Positions 1-5,084 of a DNA stretch of 5,085 nucleotides are shown piece by piece. The translations under genes were made by a program, and so were the position numbers. The stretch is from Dehalococcoidia bacterium (GTDB lineage Bacteria; Chloroflexota; Dehalococcoidia; GIF9; AB-539-J10). The stretch is taken from contig JAOUDT010000103.1 in NCBI GenBank assembly GCA_029859145.1, positions 1 through 5,085 on the forward strand, given 5' to 3'. Every line of letters begins with the position of its first letter. Position 1 is the first letter of the stretch. The notes beneath the pieces were generated by a model, which did no database searches, had not been told where the DNA came from, and worked only from the letters and a program-made list of their open reading frames with translations.

Positions 1-1788
1 ATAACCGGGCGGTGCTCCAACCAGGCGAGCGACGGTGTGTCGCTCCATAAACTCCGACATATCAAGCCTGACCAAGGCATCTTCGCTGCCAAACATGAAC
101 TCAGACAAGGCCCTTACCAATTCAGTCTTACCCACTCCGGTGGGGCCCAAGAACACGAAGACACCAATGGGGCGTCTTGGGTCTTTTAGCCCGGCTCGAG
201 CTCTCCTCACTGCCTTGGCCACGGTAGTTATGGCTTCATCCTGACCAATGATGCGGCGGTGTAGCGCCTCCTCCATCTGCAAGAGGCGACTGGATTCATC
301 AACGGTCAGCTTTATCACAGGTATGCCTGTCCACATGCTGGCTACCTCAGCGATGTCCTCCGATGTCACTACAGGCCGACCTTGTTCCCGCTTGATTCGC
401 CACTCCTTTTCCATGGTCTCGATTTTTTCCGTTAGTTGAAGCTCGCGAGCACGCAGCTCGCTAGAATATTCATATTGTTGAGATGAGATCGCTGATTCTT
501 TTTCCTTGCGTACACTTTCCAAAGCTCGCCTTGCCTCAGACAAGCCAATAGGGGCACTACCACGTTTAATGCGTACTCGGGAACCAGCCTCATCCACCAA
601 GTCAATAGCCTTATCGGGTAAGAAGCGATCCGCTATATATCTGGTAGCCAGTGTAGCCGCTGTTTGTAAAGCTTCATCGCTTATATCCAATTGGTGGAAT
701 TCCTCATATCTGTGTTTAATGCCGCGCAGTATTTCCAGAGTCTCTTCCATAGTAGGTTCGGCTACCAGAATAGGTTGAAACCGCCGTTCCAAAGCTGGGT
801 CCTTCTCCACATATTTCCGGTAGTCGTCCAAAGTAGTAGCACCAATACACTGGATCTCGCCGCGCGATAACGAAGGTTTCAGCAGGTTAGAGGCATCGAC
901 TGCGCCCTCGGCAGCTCCGGCACCCACAATAGTCTGCATTTCATCAATGAATAAGATGCAATTACCGGCAGCTTTCTCTTCCTCGATAACTTTCTTCAGT
1001 CTCTCTTCAAATTCACCGCGATATTTTGTGCCTGCCACTAGAGCCCCTATATCCAGGGCGATTATCCGTTTACCCTGCAAGACCTCAGGAACTTCTCCGG
1101 CTAATATCCGCTGGGCCAAGCCTTCAACGATAGCTGTTTTGCCTACACCTGCTTCACCTATGAGCGCCGGATTGTTCTTGGTGCGACGACTAAGTATCTG
1201 AACTATGCGCTCGATCTCTTTGTGGCGCCCAATGATAGGGTCAAGTTTGTCTGCCCGGGCTAGCGCAGTTAAATCGGTCCCAAGTTGGTCCAAGGTCGGT
1301 GTGCGTGTCGCAACCCGACCTGTGGTACGAGCCCGCGCGCTTTCCTGCTTAACAACCCGATTTACCTCGTCACGCGTTCGTTCCAACGTAATCCCGAAGC
1401 TCTCCAGGACACTAAAAGCTACACCTTCACTTTCGCGCAGTAGTCCCAGCAAGAGATGCTCGACCCCTATATAGTTGGAATTAAGGCGACGCGCCTCGTC
1501 AACAGCGAACTCGATGGCTCTTTTCGCGCGAGGAGCAAGGTCAACCTCTCCCTTGGTAGCCCGACGCTCTCCTTTGCCGATTACAAATTCTACAGCCGCC
1601 TGTATCTTACTCATCGAAATACCAAAGTTGGTCAGAACCTTGGCTGCAATCCCCAGCTCCTCTCCTGCTATCCCCAATAATATGTGCTCAGTATCAATGT
1701 AACTGTGCCCCAGGCGTTGCGCCTCTCCTTGAGCCCGAGTTAGTACTCTGCGAGCTCCTTCAGAGAACCTTTCAAATCCTGTGCTCAT
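1..1788 (-). CDS. clpC: ATP-dependent Clp protease ATP-binding subunit ClpC (partial, C-terminus beyond window)
   Basis: This is a Hsp100 AAA+ unfoldase that feeds substrates to the ClpP peptidase in the cytoplasm. Reading the minus strand from ATG at 1788 gives 596 codons open to the window edge; family members are about 810-850 residues, so roughly the last quarter is missing. Two Clp N-terminal repeats lie at about residues 1-70 and 78-148 (FERFSEGARRVL, then DLAPRAKRAIEFA). The first AAA+ module has Walker A GEAGVGKT (211-218), pore loop KYR (255-257), Walker B ILFIDE (278-283) and arginine pair R335-R336 in ALERRFQ. A UVR/M-domain coiled region at about 430-465 separates it from the second module, whose Walker A GPTGVGKT is at 548-555. 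The M-domain and double N-repeat favour ClpC over ClpA or ClpB. Residues after Walker B are Met-Gln (284-285), where Ile-His is usual. The start is preceded by a weak GGTAGGG-like Shine-Dalgarno. No ctsR, mcsA or mcsB lies upstream; the gene has its own promoter and faces away from rsmD. Confidence 0.97.
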   Translation of the reverse strand, partial: MSTGFERFSEGARRVLTRAQGEAQRLGHSYIDTEHILLGIAGEELGIAAKVLTNFGISMSKIQAAVEFVIGKGERRATKGEVDLAPRAKRAIEFAVDEARRLNSNYIGVEHLLLGLLRESEGVAFSVLESFGITLERTRDEVNRVVKQESARARTTGRVATRTPTLDQLGTDLTALARADKLDPIIGRHKEIERIVQILSRRTKNNPALIGEAGVGKTAIVEGLAQRILAGEVPEVLQGKRIIALDIGALVAGTKYRGEFEERLKKVIEEEKAAGNCILFIDEMQTIVGAGAAEGAVDASNLLKPSLSRGEIQCIGATTLDDYRKYVEKDPALERRFQPILVAEPTMEETLEILRGIKHRYEEFHQLDISDEALQTAATLATRYIADRFLPDKAIDLVDEAGSRVRIKRGSAPIGLSEARRALESVRKEKESAISSQQYEYSSELRARELQLTEKIETMEKEWRIKREQGRPVVTSEDIAEVASMWTGIPVIKLTVDESSRLLQMEEALHRRIIGQDEAITTVAKAVRRARAGLKDPRRPIGVFVFLGPTGVGKTELVRALSEFMFGSEDALVRLDMSEFMERHTVARLVGAPPGY

Positions 1789-1816
1789 TTCAGCCCTACC
1801 TGTAGTCTTGCCCTAA

Positions 1817-1845
1817 AGTATAGAGCATACCACCGTTTCAGTCAA
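1817..1845 (-). promoter_or_regulatory. Sigma-70-type promoter for clpC
   Basis: On the minus strand the sequence shows TTGACT (1840-1845), a 17-nt spacer and TATACT (1817-1822), close to the TTGACA-17-TATAAT consensus. The predicted transcript would start near 1810 and leave a short leader of about 22 nt before the ClpC ATG at 1788. No CIRCE inverted repeat and no tandem CtsR heptad is visible around it, so housekeeping-sigma transcription is the simplest reading. Confidence 0.75.
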
Positions 1846-1859
1846 CAAACCAAACTTAC

Positions 1860-1889
1860 TTGAACTGATATGTAGAATGATAATATACT
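1860..1889 (+). promoter_or_regulatory. Candidate sigma-70-type promoter for rsmD-coaD-ferredoxin
   Basis: TTGAAC (1860-1865) and TATACT (1884-1889) are separated by 18 nt in an A/T-rich stretch. A transcript starting near 1896 would give a leader of about 30 nt before the rsmD ATG at 1926. An overlapping alternative -10, TATAAC (1889-1894), is also possible. The match is weaker than for clpC, but no other upstream gene could supply transcription of rsmD because clpC is divergent. Confidence 0.5.
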
Positions 1890-1925
1890 ATAACAGTACA
1901 AAACTATTGTTGAAGGTCAATTGAA

Positions 1926-2474
1926 ATGCGTGTCACCGGTGGCAAAGTCAAAGGTACTCACCTCAAGACTCTACCTAGGCGCTCCATTAGACCCACGACC
2001 AGCGTGGTGAGACAAGCTATATTTTCTGTTCTAGATAACAGCACCGCTAATTGGGACCGTGTCCTTGATCTATACGCTGGCACTGGTGCTTTAGGTATCG
2101 AAGCTTTAAGCCGTAGAGCAGAATGGGTCGATTTTGTCGACTCCAGAAGAAGTTGCTGTGACATTATCAGAAACAACTTGCGAAAAATAGGAGAACTACA
2201 CCGGACGCACGTTTACTGTTGTACCGTCAGCAAAGCACTTGGCTTCCTTGAGAATAGTTATGACATCATCTTCGCAGACCCCCCTTACTCTGACCCTTCA
2301 GCTGGCAGTCTATTAATGAGCTTAGCTGAATCGAGATTAGTCGGAAGAAACTCTACAGTTGTGCTTTGCCACGCAAACCGTTTCCCCTTGAGCTCCGATT
2401 ACGATGGTCTTCATCTTATCAAGCAACGCCGCTATGGCGACACTTTTATTTCTATATTCCAAAAGGAGGTTTAA
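1926..2474 (+). CDS. rsmD: 16S rRNA (guanine(966)-N(2))-methyltransferase RsmD
   Basis: RsmD transfers a methyl group from S-adenosylmethionine to N2 of G966 of 16S rRNA (E. coli numbering) during 30S assembly. The 182-residue product has the usual family length. It opens with the family signature MRVTGGKVKG, followed by IRPTTSVVRQAIFSVL (21-36), the SAM-binding motif DLYAGTGALGIEALSRR (48-64), an acidic residue at the end of the next strand (D72), and the catalytic motif ADPPY (117-121), which marks N2-guanine methyltransferases. The C-terminal RRYGDTFISIF (168-178) is also typical. The start is set by the conserved N-terminus and a modest Shine-Dalgarno, GAAGGT (1912-1917). The last codons (CAA AAG GAG GTT TAA) carry the Shine-Dalgarno of coaD, so the two genes are translationally close; the rsmD-coaD pair is common in bacteria. 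Confidence 0.96.
   Translation: MRVTGGKVKGTHLKTLPRRSIRPTTSVVRQAIFSVLDNSTANWDRVLDLYAGTGALGIEALSRRAEWVDFVDSRRSCCDIIRNNLRKIGELHRTHVYCCTVSKALGFLENSYDIIFADPPYSDPSAGSLLMSLAESRLVGRNSTVVLCHANRFPLSSDYDGLHLIKQRRYGDTFISIFQKEV
2463..2470 (+). promoter_or_regulatory. Shine-Dalgarno of coaD, inside the rsmD 3' end
   Basis: AAGGAGGT lies 6 nt before the ATG at 2477 and overlaps the final codons of rsmD. It decides the coaD start: the reading frame is open further upstream to an ATG at 2366 inside rsmD, but that longer form would add 37 residues unlike the family, whereas the ATG at 2477 gives the expected MVVAVYPGTFDP N-terminus. Confidence 0.85.
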
Positions 2475-2476
2475 CT

Positions 2477-2989
2477 ATGGTCGTAGCAGTCTATCCGGGC
2501 ACCTTTGACCCGCTCACCTACGGGCACATGGATATCATTGAAAGAGCGGCAGCGTTGTTCGGCAAGTTAACTGTTGGCATCTATGAGAATCCCTCTAAAC
2601 AGCCCCTTTTTCCTCTCGAACAAAGGGTCGACCTAGTGAAAGAAGCAGTAGGTGGCTTGCCCAGCGTGCATGTCAAAGCTTTCAAGGGACTGACCGTGGA
2701 TTTCATACACCGGATAGGAGGAAGAGTCATGATCCGAGGACTGAGAGCGAATTCCGACTTTGAGCGGGAGTTCGAAATGGCGCTGATGAACAGAAAGCTG
2801 GCGCCGGATATCGAGCTACTGTGTCTGATGACCAGCTCCCAATATCAATTCCTTAGCTCTTCTTTAATCAAGGAAGTGGCTAAGTTAGGAGGTTGCCTCG
2901 AGGGTATGGTTCCTGACCACGTCGCCGTGGCGCTGAGAGAGAAGTTTTTCGCGCCTATTGAGGTTGCCACTGGTAAGCACAAGATGTAA
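2477..2989 (+). CDS. coaD: Pantetheine-phosphate adenylyltransferase (PPAT)
   Basis: CoaD joins 4'-phosphopantetheine and ATP to give dephospho-CoA and pyrophosphate, the penultimate step of coenzyme A synthesis in the cytoplasm. The 170-residue product is close to the usual family length of about 160. It has the nucleotidyltransferase motif GTFDPLTYGH (8-17) with the TxGH catalytic signature (T14, H17), the NPSKQPLFPLEQR segment (38-50) with the conserved lysine region, the RGLR motif followed by ANSDFEREFEMALMNRKL (87-107), and the ATP-binding SSSLIKEVAKLGG (127-139). A short unconserved tail (GKHKM) follows. It begins 2 nt after the rsmD stop, and the next gene begins 35 nt downstream, so it is most likely the middle gene of a three-gene operon. 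Confidence 0.97.
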   Translation: MVVAVYPGTFDPLTYGHMDIIERAAALFGKLTVGIYENPSKQPLFPLEQRVDLVKEAVGGLPSVHVKAFKGLTVDFIHRIGGRVMIRGLRANSDFEREFEMALMNRKLAPDIELLCLMTSSQYQFLSSSLIKEVAKLGGCLEGMVPDHVAVALREKFFAPIEVATGKHKM

Positions 2990-3024
2990 AATCATTGGCT
3001 AAAAGTTAAGGAGGTAATAAGAAG

Positions 3025-3291
3025 ATGGCATACAAAATCACTGAAGAGTGCATTAGTTGTGGTGCCTGCGAACCGGAATGCAAAAATGAGGCCATAACTG
3101 AGGGGAAAGAAATTTATGTTATTGACCCTGCCAAATGCACCGAATGTATTGGCTGGTTTGAATCATCCAAATGTGTTGAAGTCTGCCCCGTGGATGCTTG
3201 CATTTCTGACCCTGCTCATAAGGAAACACGAGAGCAACTGCTGAACAAGTGGAAGAATCTACACCCAGGCAAGACTCCGACAGTCACATAG
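3025..3291 (+). CDS. YfhL/Allochromatium-type 2[4Fe-4S] ferredoxin
   Basis: This is a small soluble electron carrier of 88 residues. The first cluster motif is C9-x2-C12-x2-C15-x3-C19; the second is C38-x2-C41-x8-C50-x3-C54. The eight-residue gap between C41 and C50 and the helical C-terminal extension (DPAHKETREQLLNKWKNLHP, 62-81) are hallmarks of the YfhL/Allochromatium vinosum 'Alvin' ferredoxins, known for two clusters of very different, low potentials. By family analogy C54 completes cluster I and C19 cluster II. The residue after C19 is Lys where Pro is usual, and there is an extra Cys at 59. A strong Shine-Dalgarno, AAGGAGGT (3008-3015), sits 9 nt before the ATG. It lies 35 nt after coaD with no terminator between and is probably cotranscribed, although it has no obvious functional link to CoaD. 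Its redox partner cannot be told from this window. Confidence 0.93.
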   Translation: MAYKITEECISCGACEPECKNEAITEGKEIYVIDPAKCTECIGWFESSKCVEVCPVDACISDPAHKETREQLLNKWKNLHPGKTPTVT

Positions 3292-3518
3292 AAAGCCAAT
3301 GAGAGAACCAAACAGAGGCTGTCGAAAATCGAGCGCGAGATCATAATCTCATGCCGTAACAAACACGAGGCTCTCACTGATAGACCTGAAGATGCAGAGT
3401 TCCCTGGAAAGCCAGGACAGATTTGAGTTCGACCCTCGGGGAGAGTGCAACAACCTAACCTGCTCAAGGAGACGATAAGAATAGACTCCTCCCCAAATAT
3501 GCAAGGCTGATAGTAGAA
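3292..3518. other. Non-coding interval with possible RNA structure
   Basis: These 227 bp between the ferredoxin and the membrane-protein gene contain no recognisable coding sequence: the plus frames are interrupted and the only Met-initiated piece, 28 codons from 3390, resembles nothing I know. I see small hairpins at 3333-3354 (GAGAT/ATCTC with a CATA loop, extended by three pairs past one mismatch) and 3403-3416 (CCTGG-AAAG-CCAGG). A CTCTCA segment (3371-3376) could pair either with TGAGAG upstream (3300-3305) or with GAGAG downstream (3441-3445). AAGGAG at 3466-3471 could pair with CTCCT at 3486-3490. No hairpin is followed by a T-run, so there is no clear intrinsic terminator after the ferredoxin, and I see no good promoter. 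Confidence 0.4.
3309..3375 (+). repeat. Imperfect direct repeat, two copies
   Basis: CAAACAGAGGCTGTC (3309-3323) recurs as CAAACACGAGGCTCTC (3360-3375), differing by one inserted base and one substitution, with starts 51 bp apart. It lies just downstream of the ferredoxin gene. It could be a protein-binding site, part of a folded RNA, or chance; nothing else in the window repeats it. Confidence 0.45.
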
Positions 3519-3989
3519 ATGTGGCTAGCCCATATCGCTGCGGGATTATCAATCGGTAGCTATACGCACTGTCTGGAAGGCTTCTTGCTGGCAAACGCGT
3601 TTCACCACCTCCCAAGTGTGGATCAATTAATAGTTGACACAGGACTAGTGAAGAAAGAATTCCATGATGCTGAAATGCACACCCCGTTTTTTGCACTCGG
3701 TGTTGCAGCAGTCACGGCATTGTTTTCTTGGAAGTATGCTTTGCTTGCGTTGATTTGCATTGGCACGCACCTCCTAATGGATCTGCCTACCGATACTGGG
3801 CTGATGTTGCTCTATCCGTTCAGCAGAAGGCGATTCACACTTAAGCTAGTGAAGAACACGAATGGATGGGGGCTGAGAGGCTTCTATCGACAAAAATGGG
3901 CAATCATCTTGGAGACCCCAATATGGCTGTTCTTTCTTTACAGGTTAATTGTCACCCTTGTTTTTGGCTTATATGCGAGGTTTATATAG
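3519..3989 (+). CDS. Small membrane protein, DUF457/YdjM-like putative metal-dependent hydrolase
   Basis: The 156-residue product resembles the YdjM/DUF457 family, annotated as membrane-bound metal-dependent hydrolases; the true reaction is not established. Supporting features are the N-terminal MWLAHIAAGLSIG with an early His (H5), HHLPSVD (29-35) at the place of the family's LPDxD segment, HDAEMHTPFF (49-58) resembling the THS segment, and THLLMDLPTDTGLMLLYPF (83-101) running into SRRRF, which is the clearest family signature with H84 and D88 as likely metal ligands. Hydrophobic segments at about 4-27, 56-82 and 132-152 suggest three or four membrane passes. The start is chosen by the N-terminal pattern; no in-frame ATG, GTG or TTG exists between the stop at 3456-3458 and 3519. 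No proper Shine-Dalgarno precedes it (AAGG at 3503-3506 is 12 nt away), so expression may be low or controlled. It is 227 bp from the ferredoxin and convergent with proC, so it may be a separate unit. Confidence 0.75.
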   Translation: MWLAHIAAGLSIGSYTHCLEGFLLANAFHHLPSVDQLIVDTGLVKKEFHDAEMHTPFFALGVAAVTALFSWKYALLALICIGTHLLMDLPTDTGLMLLYPFSRRRFTLKLVKNTNGWGLRGFYRQKWAIILETPIWLFFLYRLIVTLVFGLYARFI

Positions 3990-4191
3990 CGAGATACCTT
4001 GGGAAACTCCCAGTATTACCTCTTTGGCGGTGAAAATTTCACAGGCAGTCACCTCAATCTTCTGATTACAGCCAATAACTAGACGATTATCCGACGTCGA
4101 GAAATAGCATGCCAAGGCGATTTCATTCGCCATTTTGCTCGCAATTGAGACAGCTGCGGTATTGAAAAGGTGAATCCATACTAGACAACTC
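3990..4191. other. Convergent intergenic region
   Basis: These 202 bp separate the stops of the membrane-protein gene and proC. I see a short hairpin TGGGA-AAC-TCCCA (4000-4012) and a near-perfect palindrome GTGAAA-A-TTTCAC (4030-4042), neither followed by a T-run. A minus-strand open frame crosses the region but resembles no family and has no ribosome binding site, so I treat the stretch as non-coding. Confidence 0.5.
4116..4136 (+). terminator. Weak candidate intrinsic terminator for the membrane-protein gene
   Basis: GGCGA (4116-4120), a 6-nt loop and TCGCC (4127-4131) form a five-pair stem followed by ATTTT on the plus strand. The stem is short and the T-tract has only four T's, and it lies about 130 nt past the stop codon at 3989, so it is a weak call. 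Confidence 0.25.
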
Positions 4192-4998
4192 TCAAAGGCG
4201 TTTAGCTTTTTCATAGGCAGCAGCCACTGCCTCAAGAAAGAGAGAACGGAATCGCCCCTTTTCTAGCTGGAGAAGAGCTTCGGTAGTGGTTCCGCCTGGC
4301 GAAGTAACTGCGTTTCTCAGATCAGCGGGGTGCTTGCCCGTCTTCTCAACAGTGCGAGTGGAGCCAAGAATGGTCTGTATCACTAGCGTTTGCGACACAT
4401 CCCTGGGCAGACCAATATGAACACCAGCATCTATGAGGGCCTCGATAAAGAGAAAAACATAGGCCGGCCCACTGGCGCTCAAAGCAGTGGCCATGTCCAA
4501 GTATTTTTCATCGGCAACATAGATCTCTTTACCCAGGGCACTCAGCACAATCTGAGCCAGCTTCTTTTGCCTCGGTTCAGTTTCATCAGTTGCTGTCCAG
4601 ACAGTCATTCCCTCGCCAATTTGTGCTGGCATATTAGGCATAGCCCGAATCAAGCAGGAATGGTTCAAGCCACGCCGTAGAGTGGCCAGATTGGCGCCAG
4701 CTACTATAGATAGAGCCAATTGGTCGGGTGACAAACCCTTTATCTCACCCATTACCTGAGACAGATTCTGAGGCTTCACTGCCAGAATGATCAAGTCAGC
4801 ATTTTTTGCCGCCTCTCTATTATCGGCCAAACAGCTCACTCCATATTCTCTGCTTAATAATTCACGGCGCACTAGACTGACATCGCTAACTACGAGATCT
4901 TGTGCCCCAGCCACCTTTTTAGTCAGAAGGCATTTGGCCATCGCCTCTCCCATAGCTCCGCCACCAATAAATGCTATCCTTGTTTTTTTCTTTTCCAT
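4192..4998 (-). CDS. proC: Pyrroline-5-carboxylate reductase
   Basis: ProC reduces 1-pyrroline-5-carboxylate to L-proline with NAD(P)H, the last step of proline synthesis, in the cytoplasm. From ATG at 4998 the product is 268 residues, the usual family length. The Rossmann motif IAFIGGGAMGEAMAKCL (8-24) opens the nucleotide-binding domain, with LAVKPQ (72-77) and RAMPNMPAQIGEG (118-130) following. The C-terminal dimerisation and substrate domain has SGPAYVF (176-182) and VTSPGGTTTEAL (231-242), both strong ProC signatures. The frame is also open to an ATG at 5034 that overlaps the leuS stop as ATGA; that form would add 12 residues (MTEVERGGNDGI) and has no Shine-Dalgarno. I prefer 4998 because GAGGAGG lies upstream and the family begins just before the Rossmann strand. 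The gene follows leuS closely and is probably cotranscribed with it. Confidence 0.96.
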   Translation of the reverse strand: MEKKKTRIAFIGGGAMGEAMAKCLLTKKVAGAQDLVVSDVSLVRRELLSREYGVSCLADNREAAKNADLIILAVKPQNLSQVMGEIKGLSPDQLALSIVAGANLATLRRGLNHSCLIRAMPNMPAQIGEGMTVWTATDETEPRQKKLAQIVLSALGKEIYVADEKYLDMATALSASGPAYVFLFIEALIDAGVHIGLPRDVSQTLVIQTILGSTRTVEKTGKHPADLRNAVTSPGGTTTEALLQLEKGRFRSLFLEAVAAAYEKAKRL

Positions 4999-5011
4999 GA
5001 TACCGTCATTT

Positions 5012-5018
5012 CCTCCTC
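5012..5018 (-). promoter_or_regulatory. Shine-Dalgarno of proC
   Basis: GAGGAGG on the minus strand lies 13 nt before the preferred ATG at 4998, a longer spacing than usual. An out-of-frame ATG (minus strand, first base at 5009) sits only 2 nt after it and would encode just ten residues. If the longer ProC form starting at 5034 is made, this site would lie inside the coding region. Confidence 0.6.
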
Positions 5019-5030
5019 TTTCTACCTCTG

Positions 5031-5084
5031 TCATGACGCTAACACAATGTTTACCACCCGCTTGGGGACATAAATGACTCTAGT
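5031..5084 (-). CDS. leuS: Leucyl-tRNA synthetase, C-terminal end only (partial)
   Basis: The minus strand from the right edge encodes TRVIYVPKRVVNIVLAS followed by TGA at 5031-5033. This matches the conserved C-terminus of bacterial leucyl-tRNA synthetase (E. coli LeuRS ends in KVIYVPGKLLNLVVG). LeuRS charges tRNA-Leu with leucine; its C-terminal domain contacts the tRNA elbow. Only 17 residues are visible, so the call rests on that tail alone, but the pattern VIYVP-x-x-hydrophobic-hydrophobic-N is distinctive. The stop overlaps an ATG of the proC frame (ATGA), and 32 nt separate it from the preferred proC start. Confidence 0.8.
   Translation of the reverse strand, partial: TRVIYVPKRVVNIVLAS

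Noticed and set aside
35..1702. Several plus-strand open frames opposite clpC
   Set aside because: They are antisense shadows of the clpC coding sequence, with no family resemblance.
1915..1920. GGTCAA as a possible CtsR operator half
   Set aside because: CtsR boxes are tandem GGTCAAA-type heptads a few bases apart; only one copy is present here, and the other GTCAA (1841-1845) belongs to the clpC -35 box about 70 bp away.
1789..1925. CIRCE element for HrcA control of clpC
   Set aside because: No TTAGCACTC-N9-GAGTGCTAA or close variant is present.
2366..2476. Longer coaD form starting inside rsmD
   Set aside because: The extra 37 residues are translated rsmD sequence in another frame and do not match the family; the Shine-Dalgarno and conserved N-terminus set the start at 2477.
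3292..3424. In-frame continuation after the ferredoxin TAG, suggesting readthrough or a C-terminal extension
   Set aside because: The frame stays open for 44 codons to a TGA, but it resembles nothing known, and the ferredoxin already has its complete C-terminal helix; no recoding signal is seen.
3390..3478. 28-codon plus-strand open frame
   Set aside because: No ribosome binding site and no recognisable sequence; it crosses the hairpin and T-arm-like motif, so non-coding is more likely.
3969..4235. 88-codon minus-strand open frame downstream of and overlapping proC
   Set aside because: It overlaps the ends of both proC and the membrane-protein gene, has no ribosome binding site at its ATG or at the internal ATG, and resembles no family I know.
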